A DNA stretch of 64,000 bases from Janthinobacterium lividum (GCF_023509035.1 NZ_CP075583.1:620001-684000); one strand, 5' to 3'; shown: positions 49,785 through 61,649, numbered from the stretch's first letter. Notes: generated from the letters alone by a model not told the origin. Numbers and translations: made by a program.

Positions 49785-51282
49785 TTAACGGCGAATGATG
49801 GCAATTTCCTTGAAGGCCGGGCGCAACAGGCGCGTGGCCGTGTCGGCCGGACTCTCGATTGAACCCAACAGTCTGAGCGCGCCCGTGGCCGGCGTGCAGC
49901 TGCCGCTGCTGCGGTAGCGCAGCGCCGCCGCCAGCATGCCTTCCGCCGCGTCCCCCAGCGGATGCTGGTAATCGTCCGCCACGTCGCAGGTCGGCGCCAT
50001 GCCATCGGCAAAGTCGCCAAAGCCCTTGGCGTTGACGCCCTGGAACTGCACGGCAAAATACGTGGTGCCGCAATTCGGCGTGGGATAGAAACCGTAGGGC
50101 TTGCCGCACGTCGTGCCGCCGATCAGGTTGACCTGCACGTCGACGCCACGCAAGCCGTTGATGATGGCTTCGCTGGCCGAACAGGTATTGCAGGTCGTCA
50201 GCAAGGTCACCCGCTTGAGCCCCAGCGAGGGCAGCGGCGTCCCCTTGGCGAGGGGATTCGGGCCGCCAAAGCCCTGGCTTTGCGCATGGAACGGCACGGG
50301 CGCTTCCGGCCGCGTCTTGTCGTTGAAGAGCGTCTGCTCGAAGGTCTTGCCGGCGGTAGCTTGCGGACCGGCAATCATGTAAGCGAGCTCGCTGGCGACA
50401 TCCAGATAACCGCCGCCGTTGTAGCGCACATCGAGCACCAGGTCGCTGATGCCGGCCGCCTGGAAGCGTCCCATGGTCTCGACCAGCTGGCGTTCGGCCA
50501 CATTGTTATGCGTATTGAAAGTCAGGTAGCCCACCTTGCCCGTGGGCGTGTCGATGATGCGCTCGTTTTGCACGGCGCTGGTGCTCACGTCCACCGCCGT
50601 CAGGCTCTTGGACAGGGGCGCGCCGTTGCGGCTGAATCCCAGCGTGTGCGTGCCTTGCGCCTTGGGGAACAGTCCCGCGTTGAGGATATTCACGCTGGCC
50701 GTGTCGGGGGCATTGACGAAATCGACGCCATCGACGGTTTGCAGCACGTCGCCGCGCCGCAAGCCCGCCAGGTCGGCCGGCGAGCCTGGCTCGACGATCG
50801 AGATCACCGCCTTGCGCGGCGGCGTGGTACGCGTCAGCGCCAGCAGCATGCCGTAGCCCAGTTCCACGCCATTGAGCGAGGCTTCCCATTCGGCCGTCAG
50901 AGTACGTGAAATGGTACTGATCCTTGGGCTTGCCGGACGCCGTCGTGGCCGTTGTTTTCAGCACATCGAAATACGCCTTGGCCGTGCTGAAGCTTTGCGG
51001 CTGGTACGTGGTCGGCACTTCGCGGTACCACAGATACGTTTCATCGATCCAGCTGCGCACCCACGTCTGTTCATCAAGCAAGGTGCCCGGCTTGTCGATG
51101 CTGCTGCCGCTGCGCGGCGCCTCGCAGCGGTTCGCGACCGTGGAGGAAGCGACCAGCACCGTGGGCCCAGCAGGCGTCACGGGCGGCACGACGGCCGCGC
51201 TGTCGCTGCCGCCGCCACCGCCGCAGGCACTCAACAACAATACGAGAGGAACGGCCAGGGAAGAGAGACGCAGTGAAGACAT
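49785..51282 (-). pseudogene. S41 family peptidase lipoprotein, frameshifted
   Basis: The first frame (ATG 51282) has a lipoprotein signal with lipobox LLLSACGGGGG and the N-terminal S41 region (LLDEQTWVRSWIDETYLWYR, then KPKDQYHFTY). At about 50898-50905 it shifts frame. The second frame carries a PDZ domain (VEPGSPADLAGLRRGDVLQT) and the peptidase core with catalytic serine in TCSASEAIINGLRG and lysine in TTCGKPYGFYP. A missing CT pair, or one extra T, would explain the break; restored length is about 498 aa. It is probably an outer-membrane-anchored C-terminal processing protease relative. Confidence 0.82.
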
Positions 51283-51354
51283 GGCGAACTTTCCGAAAAG
51301 AAATTATCGAAAATTATAAGGCGTTTTACAAACAGGCGTTGTTTTCTTTGATAC

Positions 51355-51380
51355 AAAAAATGGCGCCCGCAGGCGCCATT
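51355..51380 (-). terminator. Terminator of the indolepyruvate oxidoreductase gene
   Basis: On the minus strand AATGGCGCC, a TGCG tetraloop, GGCGCCATT, then continuing T residues; 24 bases past the gene's stop codon. Confidence 0.9.
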
Positions 51381-51403
51381 GCTACAGCGTGAAGTTCACC
51401 CCA

Positions 51404-54400
51404 TCACGCCACGGTGGCCGCCACGGGCGCAGCCACAACGGGCGGCAGCGGCGTCGGCGCGTTGAAGGCGATCAGCAAGCTGGCTTCCTTCTCTTTCGCC
51501 GCCTTCAAATGACGCTCCTTCACGTGACCATAGCCGCGGATGTCTTCCGGGATGCTGGCAATCGCCACGGCTTGCGCCAGCTTGGCCGTCGTCAGTTTCG
51601 GCAGCAAGCCGCCCACCGTCGCGCGGTATTCAAGAATCAGCGCGCGCTCCATCTTGCGCTCGGCCGTATGGCCGAACACGTCGAAGGCCGTGCCGCGCAA
51701 GCCCTTGAACTTGGCCATCACGCCGAACGCCTTCAGCATCCACGGGCCATATTCCTTCTTGATCAAATGGCCCTGGGCATCCGTTTTCGCCATGATCGGC
51801 GGCGCCAGGTGGAACTTGAGCTTGATGTCGCCTTCGAACATGGCGGCGATCTTCGCCTGGAAGGCGCCGTCCGTGTACAGGCGCGCCACCTCGTATTCGT
51901 CCTTGTAGGCCATCAGCTTGTAGAAGTAGCGGGCCACGGCTTCCGTCAGGCGCAGATGCGGGCCATTCAGGGCGCTTTCGGCTGCGCGCACCTGGCCGAC
52001 AAAGTCCAGGTACTGCTGTGCATACGCGCGATCCTGGTAAGCCGTCAGCAGGGCCACCCGTTTTTCGATGATGTCGTCGAGCGTGTCGATGCGCTTGAAT
52101 TCCACCACCTTGGCTGGCGTCGTCATGCGCACCAGGCTGGCCGTATCGTGGGCGCCCGCGCGGCCCCAGTTGAAGGCGGCCTTGTTGAACGCCACCGAGA
52201 CGTTGTTCAAATCGATGGCCTTCATGATGGATGCTTCGGTGAGCGGCACTTTGCCCTTTTGCCAGGCGTAGCCGAGCATGAACATATTCGTGGCGATCGA
52301 GTCGCCTATCAGCGCCGTGGCGATCTGGCCCGCGTCGATGAAGTCGACGTGGTCGCTGCCGCAGGCCTTTTCGATTTCCATGCGCGCGGAAGCGCCGGGG
52401 AATTGCCAGTCCGGGTTTTTCACGAAGGCGGCAGTCGACGAGCTGGTCGAGTTGATCATGGCCCAGCTGCGTCCCTCTCCCATGCGCGACAGGGCGTCGC
52501 GGCTGGCCGTGACGATCAAGTCGCAGCCGATGACGAGATCGGCCGCACCCGTGCCGACGCGCGTCGAGTGGATATCTTCCTGGCGGTCCGCCAGGCGCAC
52601 GTGCGACATCACGGGGCCGCCTTTTTGCGCCAGGCCGCTCATGTCCAGCACGGAACAGCCCTTGCCTTCCACGTGCGCCGCCATGGCCAGGATCTGGCCG
52701 ACGGTGACGACGCCCGTGCCCCCGATGCCGGTGACCAGGATGCCGAACGGCTCCGCCGTCGAGGGAATCTGCGGCGTCGGCAAGGCCGGCACGGCTGGCG
52801 CGTCCTTGTCGGCGCTCGCGGCCTTCTTCGGCTTTTTCAAGCCGCCGCCTTCCACCGTCACGAAACTGGGACAGAAACCCGTCGTGCACGAGAAATCCTT
52901 GTTGCAGGACGACTGGTTGATCTGGCGCTTGCGCCCCAGTTCCGTTTCCAGCGGCTCCACCGACAGGCAGTTCGATTGCACGGAACAGTCGCCGCAGCCT
53001 TCGCAGACGGCTTCGTTGATGACGGCGCGCTTGGCCGGGTCCGGGTATTCATTGCGTTTCCGGCGGCGGCGTTTTTCCGAGGCACAGGTCTGGTCGTAGA
53101 TCATGGCCGACACGCCGGGCATGTCGCGCAGTTCGCGCTGCACGTCCATCAGTTCCGAACGGTGGCGCACGGTGACGCCTTCGGCCCAGGCGTAATCGTC
53201 CGGATACTTTTCCGGTTCGTCCGTGACGACGATGATGGGACCGACGCCTTCGGCCGCGATCTGGCGCGAAATGATGGCCGGCGACAGGGGACCGTCGAAT
53301 TCCTGGCCGCCCGTCATGGCCACCGCATCGTTGAACAAAATCTTGTAGGTGATGTTCACCTTGGCCGAGACGGCGGCGCGGATGGCCAGAATGCCTGAGT
53401 GGAAATACGTGCCGTCACCGAGGTTGGTAAACACGTGCTTTTCATTCGTGAACGGCGCCTGCCCTACCCATGTGACGCCTTCGGCGCCCATATGGGTAAA
53501 ACGTCGACGTTTCGCGGTCCATCCATAGGACCATGTAGTGGCAGCCGATGCCGGCCAGCGCGCGCGAGCCTTCCGGCACCTTGGTCGAGGTATTGTGCGG
53601 GCAGCCGGAGCAGAAGAACGGCGTGCGGTCCTTTTGCGGATCGGGTTTCACGCTGATCGCTTTCAGCACATTCTCTTTGGCTTCCAGGTAGGCGATGCGT
53701 TCCTTCACGCGCTGCTCGACCGGATGGCCCGCGTAGTAGCGCGAAATGCGGCTGGCAATCGCGCGCGCGATCATGGCCGGGTTCAACTCATACGTGGCTG
53801 GCAACAGCCAGTCGCCGTGACCGGTGCCCTTCTGGTTGCTCCATTCGCCCGTGTCGTCGAACTTGCCGACCACGCGCGGACGCTCGCCATCCTTCAGGTT
53901 ATAGAGCTCTTCCTTCAGCGCGTATTCGAGGATCTGGCGCTTTTCTTCCACCACGAGGATCTCGTCGAGGCCCTTGGCGAATTCATGCACGCCGTCCGCT
54001 TCCAGCGGCCAGGTCATGCCGATCTTGTACAGGCGAATGCCGATATCGGACGCCGTTTGCTCGTCGATGCCCAGATCGGCCAGCGCCTGGCGCGTGTCCA
54101 GGTAGGATTTGCCAGCGGTGATGATGCCGATGCGCGCCTTCGGGCTGTCCCAGATGATTTTATTGAGCTTGTTGGCACGCGCATAGGCCAGCGCCGCATA
54201 CCATTTGTAGCTGTTCATGCGAACTTCTTGTTCCAGCACCGTGTCGGGCCAGCGGATATTCAAGCCACCGGCCGGCATCTCGAAGTCGGTGGGCAGCACG
54301 ATCTGCACGCGGTCCGGGTCGAAATCGACGGCGGCGCCCGACTCGATGATGTCGGTTACGCATTTCATCGAGACCCACAGGCCCGTGTAGCGGCTCATGG

Positions 54401-55001
54401 CCCAGGCATGCAAGCCGTAATCGATGTATTCCTGCACCGACGACGGGTACAGCACGGGGATACCGCAGGCGTTCAGGATATGGTCGGACTGGTGCGCCGT
54501 GGACGACGATTTCGCCGCATGGTCGTCGCCGGCCAATACCAGCACGCCGCCGTGTTTGGCGGAACCGGCGTTATTCGCGTGCTTGAAGACGTCGCCACAG
54601 CGGTCGACGCCGGGGCCCTTGCCGTACCACATGCCGAACACGCCATCGTATTTCGCGTCTTCGAACAGATTCGTTTGCTGCGTGCCCCAGACGGCCGTGG
54701 CGGCCAGATCTTCGTTCAGGCCAGGGTGGAATTTGACGTGGTGTTCATCGAGGTATTTCTTGGCCTTGATCGCCGTCATGTCGACGGACGTCACAGGCGA
54801 ACCGCGGTAACCGGTGATGTAACCGGCCGTATTCAGGCCAGCCTTCAGATCGCGCTCGCGCTGCAACATGGGCAGGCGGATCAGCGCTTGCGTGCCCGTC
54901 ATGAAGGCGCGGCCACGCTCGAGCGTGTATTTGTCGTTCAGGGAAATCTCGGACGCGTGCGCGCCCGGCTCAAGACTCGAGCCCTTGATTGGTGCATTCA
55001 T
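51404..55001 (-). pseudogene. Indolepyruvate ferredoxin oxidoreductase, fused subunits, frameshifted
   Basis: About 1198 aa if repaired, the size of the fused thiamine-diphosphate 2-oxoacid:ferredoxin oxidoreductases that turn aryl pyruvates into aryl-acetyl-CoA. The first frame (ATG 55001, GGAGACAAGTA upstream) holds the N-terminal and TPP parts up to LWMDRETSTF. The second frame starts in THMGAEGVTWVGQAPFTNEK and includes cysteines CEGCGDCSVQSNC and the gamma domain GILVTGIGGTGVVTVGQILA. The frames meet at a run of four T (53498-53501), where three would keep the frame. A base-calling error is likely. It lies downstream of hpd on the same strand, so both act in aromatic amino-acid breakdown. 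Confidence 0.88.
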
Positions 55002-55207
55002 TACTTGTCTCCATTATTCTCTGTGCTACGCGTGCAAAGTCGGTTGAACTCACACGTACCGGTGGCGCTCTGTAAGCATGCCGGTGCGGAAAAATGACTT
55101 GTTTGTCGTAGACTACCACAGGAATGCGCACAGTTCTTTGCTGCGCTGCACTCCCGCGTTTTTACCTTTTTGGTGCTCTTTTTACTACTTTTTGCCACAA
55201 AGCAACA

Positions 55208-56335
<1,128 letters not shown>

Positions 56336-56380
56336 GATGTCTCCTCCAAGAAGTAGCGCACAGTATAGGCGTGGGTCACG

Positions 56381-56393
56381 GGCATTAAATGCC
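56381..56393. promoter_or_regulatory. Palindrome A in the hpd/lrp-type intergenic region
   Basis: Perfect palindrome GGCATT-A-AATGCC, 46 bases from the hpd start. Its centre is 41 bases from that of a second palindrome, about four helical turns, which would place both on the same DNA face. A binding role is inference. Confidence 0.35.
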
Positions 56394-56420
56394 AAAGATC
56401 TCCCGAACAATCATGATTTG

Positions 56421-56435
56421 CGCAATAATATTGCG
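56421..56435. promoter_or_regulatory. Palindrome B, candidate Lrp-family operator
   Basis: Perfect 15-bp palindrome CGCAATA-A-TATTGCG, 25 bases upstream of the regulator's ATG. Length and AT-rich centre match operators of Lrp/AsnC proteins, so autoregulation and control of hpd are plausible. Confidence 0.5.
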
Positions 56436-56460
56436 TGAAACGAGAACCACCGGAGGAAGC

Positions 56461-56985
56461 ATGAGCAAAATTACGCTGGATAAAACGGACCGCAAGATCC
56501 TTGCCGTCCTGCAGGCCGATGGCCGCCTGTCGAATCAGGACGTGGCCGAACAGGTCAGCCTGTCGCCGTCGCCATGCTTGCGCCGCGTCAAACGGCTGGA
56601 AGAAGCGGGCGTCATCCGCCAGTACGTAGCCCTGCTGGACCCGGAAAAGATCGGCCTGGGCTTGCTCGCTTACGTGAACGTGCGGCTGGAAAAGCACAGC
56701 GACGCCACCGCACACAGCACGGCGCGCGTGCTGGCGCCCAATCTGGTGACGAATACCTCGCCGCGCGCCGACTTTGCCGTGGCCGTGGCGCAATGGCCGG
56801 AAGTGGTGGCGTGCTATGCGATGACGGGTGAAATGGATTATTTATTGCGTGTGCACGTGGAAGACATGGAGCACTTTTCGCGCTTCATGATGGCGACCCT
56901 GCTGCGCCACCCGGCCGTGCTGGACGTCAAATCGAGCTTCGCCTTGCAGCGCATCAAGGATACGACGGCCCTGCCCCTGCTGTAA
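56461..56985 (+). CDS. Lrp/AsnC family transcriptional regulator
   Basis: 174 aa. N-terminal HTH (LDKTDRKILAVLQADGRLSN, LSPSPCLRRVKRLEEAGVIR) and C-terminal RAM domain (VACYAMTGEMDYLLRVHVED). A 20-residue insertion with Thr/Ala/Ser-rich sequence (HSDATAHSTARVLAPNLVTN) sits in the linker or first strand region, longer than usual. Ribosome site GGAGGAAG precedes the ATG. It is divergent from hpd with 125 bases between, which hold two perfect palindromes. It likely controls hpd in response to an aromatic amino acid; the effector is inference. Confidence 0.92.
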   Translation: MSKITLDKTDRKILAVLQADGRLSNQDVAEQVSLSPSPCLRRVKRLEEAGVIRQYVALLDPEKIGLGLLAYVNVRLEKHSDATAHSTARVLAPNLVTNTSPRADFAVAVAQWPEVVACYAMTGEMDYLLRVHVEDMEHFSRFMMATLLRHPAVLDVKSSFALQRIKDTTALPLL

Positions 56986-57702
56986 TTACTCTGCTGGCGG
57001 GGATGGCGGAGGCGGCGCGGGCTTTTTGCGCCCCGGCAAGCGCTCGAACAGTTTATACGCGGCGCGCGCGTTCGCCTTGAACGTGTAGTCGAACATGGCG
57101 AACTGTTCCTGAACGGCTTCCTGCAGCATGCTGGTCGGATTCGGCGGCAACAGTTTCAGATAAGCATCAGCCTCGCCATAGTCGCGCTGGATTTCCATGC
57201 CCGCCTTCTTGGCGATATGCATCATCGTCTTGTTCGACGACAAACAATGCATATACAGGGTATCGACATCGTTGTTGCGGCAGTGAATCGCCGCCCGCTC
57301 GAACAGTTTCGAACCCACACCCATGCCGCGCATGGATTTCGACACCGACACGCCAAACTCGGCCACCTGCTCCTTGTCCGTGACGACACTTTTCGCCGGC
57401 GACTTGTCCTTCGGCGCGAACGCCAGATGTCCCACGCCCACCAGCTTGAACAAGCTGTTGTAGACGCCGTAAATCATGTCGCGCGAGAAATCCATCTTCT
57501 GCACGTACTGGGCCACCAGTTCATCGGGCAAAGCGCTGCCGAAGCGCAGCAAACGGTCGCTTTTCTCCAGCGACAGGAAATGCTTCATCATGCGGCGCCG
57601 GTCGCGCTCATGCAACTGCTTGACGAGCACGGTCGGACGCCCGCCGCCGCTACGGCTGAGCCAGCGGCGAAACGGGTTTTGAAACAGCTTGGGTAAGGTC
57701 AC
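56986..57702 (-). CDS. GNAT family N-acetyltransferase
   Basis: 238 aa from GTG 57702, which has AGGAG 5 nt upstream and begins MTLPKLFQNPFRRWLSR. The acetyl-CoA-binding stretch is FGVSVSKSMRGMGVGSKLFE followed by AAIHCRNNDVDTLYMHCL and KAGMEIQRDYGEADAYLKLL. The N-terminus is basic and may be loosely membrane-associated. The C-terminus is proline-rich (KKPAPPPPSPPAE). The acyl acceptor is unknown. It is 86 bases downstream of cca. The frame stays open far upstream as a shadow of cca and should not be taken as part of the protein. Confidence 0.85.
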   Translation of the reverse strand: MTLPKLFQNPFRRWLSRSGGGRPTVLVKQLHERDRRRMMKHFLSLEKSDRLLRFGSALPDELVAQYVQKMDFSRDMIYGVYNSLFKLVGVGHLAFAPKDKSPAKSVVTDKEQVAEFGVSVSKSMRGMGVGSKLFERAAIHCRNNDVDTLYMHCLSSNKTMMHIAKKAGMEIQRDYGEADAYLKLLPPNPTSMLQEAVQEQFAMFDYTFKANARAAYKLFERLPGRKKPAPPPPSPPAE

Positions 57703-57788
57703 GACGACTCCTGGGGCGGTGCTGCGGCACGTCAGGCCGGTATTGTGCAGTGCAACATTGTGACGCCATTGTAGCCTATTCCCGCCAT

Positions 57789-58886
57789 TCAAGCCTGGGC
57801 CAGGAATGCTTGCACGGCAGCCACCCGCGCCGCATGGATGACTTCGGGGATGCGTTTCGGCTCCGCGCAGCCTTGCGCCAGGGCTCCCGCATTCACGCCG
57901 CGCGCCGCGTCCAGCCCGCCCTGCAGCCGTACCGCTTGGGGAAAGTCGCCCGCGACCAGCCCGTCGCAGGCCACGGCTTGCAGCAGTTGCGCAAAGCGCT
58001 GCGGCTTGCGCAAGCCGTCGCAGCGTTCGCACAAGGCGACGATGGCTTCGGCGCCCAACTCCAGCGCGCCATTGATCTGCTCCAGCTCGCGCGCCGCCAT
58101 GACGGCCAGCTCGCGGCACTCGTTGGGCACGCGCAGACGCTCGCTCAATTGCTCGATGGCATCCTTGCTCATATGCAGCATCAAGGCGGCTAAGCGCACG
58201 GGCAAGTCATGACCTTGCGCGGCGGCATGGTCGATGACCTGCAGCAAGCGCTCGCTGACGCTGATTTCGCCCATGATGCGCGCCAGCGCGCCGCATTCGT
58301 GCAGCACCGCCAGCATGCGCGAAGGATGGCTTTCCATCAGCCCCTTGGCCACTTCCTGCCATACGCGCTCGGCCACCAGGGCGTTGACTTCGCCGTCCAG
58401 CACCATCCGGCGCATCAGGGCCATGGTGGCGGGTGCAACGGTAAAAGCGTCGAAGCGGGCGGCAAAGCGGGCCAGGCGCAAGATGCGCACGGGGTCTTCG
58501 CCAAACGCGTCGGAGACGTGGCGGAAGATTTTATTCTGGATATCCTGGATACCGCCGAACGGGTCCGTCAGGCTGCCATCCTCGGCTTGCGCGATGGCGT
58601 TGATGGTGAGATCGCGCCGCACCAGGTCGTCTTCCAGGGTGACGTCGGGCGCCGTGTGGAAGACAAAGCCCCGGTAGCCGGGCGCCGTCTTGCGTTCCGT
58701 GCGGGCCAGCGCGTATTCTTCCTGCGTCTTCGGGTGCAGGAAAACGGGGAAATCCTTGCCGACGGGCCGGAAGCCCTGGCGCAGCATGTCTTCCGGCGTG
58801 GCGCCGACGACGACGTGGTCGTGGTCTTTCACGGGCAAGCCCAGCAGTTGGTCGCGCACCGCGCCACCGACCGTGTAAATCTTCAT
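57789..58886 (-). CDS. cca: CCA-adding tRNA nucleotidyltransferase
   Basis: 365 aa. The catalytic motif GGAVRDQLLGLPVKDHDHVV has the metal-binding aspartates, followed by RRDLTINAIA and the nucleotide-selecting EDPVRILRLARFAARF, all class II features. It builds or repairs the CCA end of tRNAs. In the Escherichia coli enzyme an HD motif gives a C-terminal phosphohydrolase. Here the matching place reads LMLHMSKDA, without HDxGK, so that activity is probably missing. It begins 12 bases after the glutathione-transferase stop, in an slt-gst-cca operon. Confidence 0.94.
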   Translation of the reverse strand: MKIYTVGGAVRDQLLGLPVKDHDHVVVGATPEDMLRQGFRPVGKDFPVFLHPKTQEEYALARTERKTAPGYRGFVFHTAPDVTLEDDLVRRDLTINAIAQAEDGSLTDPFGGIQDIQNKIFRHVSDAFGEDPVRILRLARFAARFDAFTVAPATMALMRRMVLDGEVNALVAERVWQEVAKGLMESHPSRMLAVLHECGALARIMGEISVSERLLQVIDHAAAQGHDLPVRLAALMLHMSKDAIEQLSERLRVPNECRELAVMAARELEQINGALELGAEAIVALCERCDGLRKPQRFAQLLQAVACDGLVAGDFPQAVRLQGGLDAARGVNAGALAQGCAEPKRIPEVIHAARVAAVQAFLAQA

Positions 58887-58898
58887 GTTACTCTTTTC

Positions 58899-59615
58899 TT
58901 AATCAGGTAATTCCGCGTCGTGCTTGGCAGCGACTTCCGTCTCCGCCAGCGCTTCCGTGATCCAGCGGGCCACGGCCGGGTGTGCCTGCACGCGCTCGCA
59001 ATACGCGTTCAGCGCCGGCGCCAGGCTCACGCCATAGGTGCGGAAACGCATGACGACGGGGGCGAAATACGCATCGGCGATGGAAAAGTCGCCAAACAGG
59101 AACTGGTGGTGGCCAAAGCGCGACAGACACTCTTCCCAGATTTCGCTGATGCGGCCAATGTCCGCCTGCGCGGCGGCCGTGCGGCCCCGTCCCGGCAACC
59201 TGGCCTTGATATTCATCGACATATCCGTGCGCAAGCCGGTGAAACCGGAATGCATTTCCGCGCAGACACAGCGCGCCATGGCGCGTGCGGCCACGTCTTG
59301 CGGCCACATGTGTTTGTCAGGGAACTGCTCGGCCAGGTATTCGCAGATGGCCAGGCTGTCCCAGATCGTGATCTCGCCCGCCAGCAGCACGGGGACCCGG
59401 CCGCAGGCGGAATACTCGGCAATTTTGGTGGCCGTGTCGCTCTGGTCGAGCAGCACGCGCACTTCCTGGAACGGGATGCCGAAGGCCGTCATGGCCACCC
59501 ACGGGCGCATCGACCACGATGAGTAATTCTTGTTGCCGATGATGAGGGTCAGGCCCGGTTCGCGCGCGGCGGCCAGGGTTTGCGTCAGGCTGGGATCAAG
59601 GATGGTCGTTTGCAT
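58899..59615 (-). CDS. Glutathione S-transferase family protein
   Basis: 238 aa. The N-terminal thioredoxin-like domain has NKNYSSWSMRPWVAMTAFGI, where the serine of YSSWSMRP is the likely active residue, and the cis-Pro/glutathione contact GRVPVLLAGEITIWDSLAIC. The all-helical C-terminal domain includes FLFGDFSIADAYFAPVVMRF. The substrate is unknown; stress or detoxification roles are common. Its start overlaps the end of the lytic transglycosylase gene by 20 bases, which implies translational coupling. Confidence 0.93.
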   Translation of the reverse strand: MQTTILDPSLTQTLAAAREPGLTLIIGNKNYSSWSMRPWVAMTAFGIPFQEVRVLLDQSDTATKIAEYSACGRVPVLLAGEITIWDSLAICEYLAEQFPDKHMWPQDVAARAMARCVCAEMHSGFTGLRTDMSMNIKARLPGRGRTAAAQADIGRISEIWEECLSRFGHHQFLFGDFSIADAYFAPVVMRFRTYGVSLAPALNAYCERVQAHPAVARWITEALAETEVAAKHDAELPD

Positions 59616-61617
59616 GGTCGGCGTGCTTTAGTTGGATGATGGCAAATCGGCAGAAACGGCGCTGTTTTTTCGGCCCCACGGTGCCCAGGCGCGCTTTCAG
59701 CGACTGCGGGCTCTTCTCGAACAGGGCCGCATAATAGGTGGCGTTGGCCATCACGTTTTTCACGTAACCGCGCGTTTCCGTGTACGGAATGATCTCGGCG
59801 AAGATGGCGCCTTCCAGCGGACGCGTCATCGTGGCACGCCAGATGCGCAAGCGCCCCGGTCCCGCGTTGTAGGCGGCGCTGGCCAGCACTTGCGAACCGT
59901 CGAGACCGCCAAGCACCATGTTCAGGTAATTCGTGCCCAGCAAGACGTTGGTGCGCACATCGCTCAAGGTTTCCGTGACGAAATCGGTCAGGCCGATCTT
60001 CTTGGCGACATAACGGGCCGTCGACGGCATCACCTGCATCAGGCCGGACGCGCCCACATGCGACTGCGCATCCATGATGAAGCGCGATTCCTGGCGGATC
60101 AAGCCATACACCCAGGCTTTATCCAGGCCCAGGGTTTGCGTGGCCGGATGCATGACGTCGTCATGTGGCGTCGGATAACGCTGCGTATAGTCCACTTCCA
60201 GGCGCGTGCGGTCCGAGGTATTGACCATGCGGTCGAGCACATTGTTCTGGCGCGCAAATTCCGCGGCCGCCAGATGCTGGCGATCCGTCATCGAACGCAA
60301 TTCCCAGTTCCACTCGCGCGTGCCTTCGAAACGCAAGCGCATGTTGAAGAATTTCAAGGCCCTCTGCAGCCCCGGGTTGGCGGCCATGGCGGCGATTTCC
60401 GCCGGCGTGACGGGCTGGCCCGGCGGCGGCAGCACCAGGTGGTTGCCCAGCTCTTCATTGGCCAGCAAGCCGTAAAAATTCGACTGGTCAGAAATCGTGC
60501 GATACAGGGTGTCCGCCTGCGCGTTCGGGCGGCCCGGCGTTTCCGCCTGCTGCGCGCGCGCCAGCCAGTAGACCCAGGTGGGATCCGCGCGCAGGGAGGC
60601 AGGCATGGCCTGGATGGCGGCCTTCACCTGCGGCCAGTTGCCTTCACGCAAGGCGATACGCGCCTTCCACTGCATCTGCTCCTGGGTCAACGGCGCGCCA
60701 TTGGTCTTTTGCCAATATTCAAACGCTTCCGGCGCCAGCGCATACGATGCTTGCAGGGCCAGGCTTGCCCAACCAATCGCCTGCTCCTGCGCCGTCAGCT
60801 GCGAACTCGCCTTTTGCAGGGCCACGACACCCAGCTTCAAGGTACTTTTCGCCATGCGGCCGACGGCCACCAGGTACATCTCGTGGTCGGCGCGACTTGG
60901 CCCCGGTCCCTTGGCCAGCATCAGCGCCGGCAAGTCGATGGCTTGCGCCATCTTCGCGTCGGACGCGCCCAGCAGCAGCGCGATGCGGCGCGCCGGGCCC
61001 GTGGCATTGGTCTGGCCCGCCAGGCGAATCTGCGCCCACAGCTCATTCGTATCGAACTGGCCATTTTGCGCCAATGCCGCGATCAGGCTGCCGCATGCTT
61101 CGCCATAGCCAGGCGGCGAGACGAGCAGGTTGCGCGCCTCGGACGCCACGTTCTGGCCCTTGGCCGCGCGCGACATCAGCGCGTAGCACTTGAGCTGGGT
61201 GTCATCATCGAGGGCGAATTGCGGATACTGCTCATCAAACACGACCCAGTCGCGCTTGCGGCCCAGCTCCAGCAGCCAGTCGTTGCGGAAACGGTCGGCG
61301 ATGGCGCTGCCCTTGTAGCGGTTCAGGTAATCGCGAAATTGCGCCTCGCTCAACTGTTTGATGCGCGGTTTCAGCCGATAATAGTCAACATACGAGGGAA
61401 TCTGGTAATTCGTCAGGCGCCCCGCATAAAAGTCGGCTTTTTCGACGTCATCCTTGCGCGCGGCGTCGCGCAGCAGCAAGAAGGCATCGTCCTCGCTGCG
61501 CGTGTCGGGGGCAGCTGGGGATACGGTGGTGGATACCTGGGCCAGGGCGGCCAGGGGAGACAGGGCCGATGCAACACATAGCATCGTGCCGGCAATCCAT
61601 TTCAGTGGGGAAATCAA
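59596..61617 (-). CDS. slt: Soluble lytic murein transglycosylase
   Basis: 673 aa with a signal peptide (about residues 1-27). A long helical superhelix region comes first, then the C-terminal catalytic domain with the active glutamate in YGLIRQESRFIMDAQSHVGA and the following SGLMQVMPSTARYVAKKIGL and AAYNAGPGRLRIWRATM. It cleaves peptidoglycan to 1,6-anhydro-muropeptides in the periplasm. It starts with TTG at 61617, preceded by TTGAGAG, and no ATG is near. It is divergent from the cyclo-ligase gene and is the first gene of the slt-gst-cca operon. Confidence 0.93.
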   Translation of the reverse strand: MISPLKWIAGTMLCVASALSPLAALAQVSTTVSPAAPDTRSEDDAFLLLRDAARKDDVEKADFYAGRLTNYQIPSYVDYYRLKPRIKQLSEAQFRDYLNRYKGSAIADRFRNDWLLELGRKRDWVVFDEQYPQFALDDDTQLKCYALMSRAAKGQNVASEARNLLVSPPGYGEACGSLIAALAQNGQFDTNELWAQIRLAGQTNATGPARRIALLLGASDAKMAQAIDLPALMLAKGPGPSRADHEMYLVAVGRMAKSTLKLGVVALQKASSQLTAQEQAIGWASLALQASYALAPEAFEYWQKTNGAPLTQEQMQWKARIALREGNWPQVKAAIQAMPASLRADPTWVYWLARAQQAETPGRPNAQADTLYRTISDQSNFYGLLANEELGNHLVLPPPGQPVTPAEIAAMAANPGLQRALKFFNMRLRFEGTREWNWELRSMTDRQHLAAAEFARQNNVLDRMVNTSDRTRLEVDYTQRYPTPHDDVMHPATQTLGLDKAWVYGLIRQESRFIMDAQSHVGASGLMQVMPSTARYVAKKIGLTDFVTETLSDVRTNVLLGTNYLNMVLGGLDGSQVLASAAYNAGPGRLRIWRATMTRPLEGAIFAEIIPYTETRGYVKNVMANATYYAALFEKSPQSLKARLGTVGPKKQRRFCRFAIIQLKHADHANDHP

Positions 61618-61649
61618 TGTACGACTCTCAATCTTAACTTGATGGTGAT

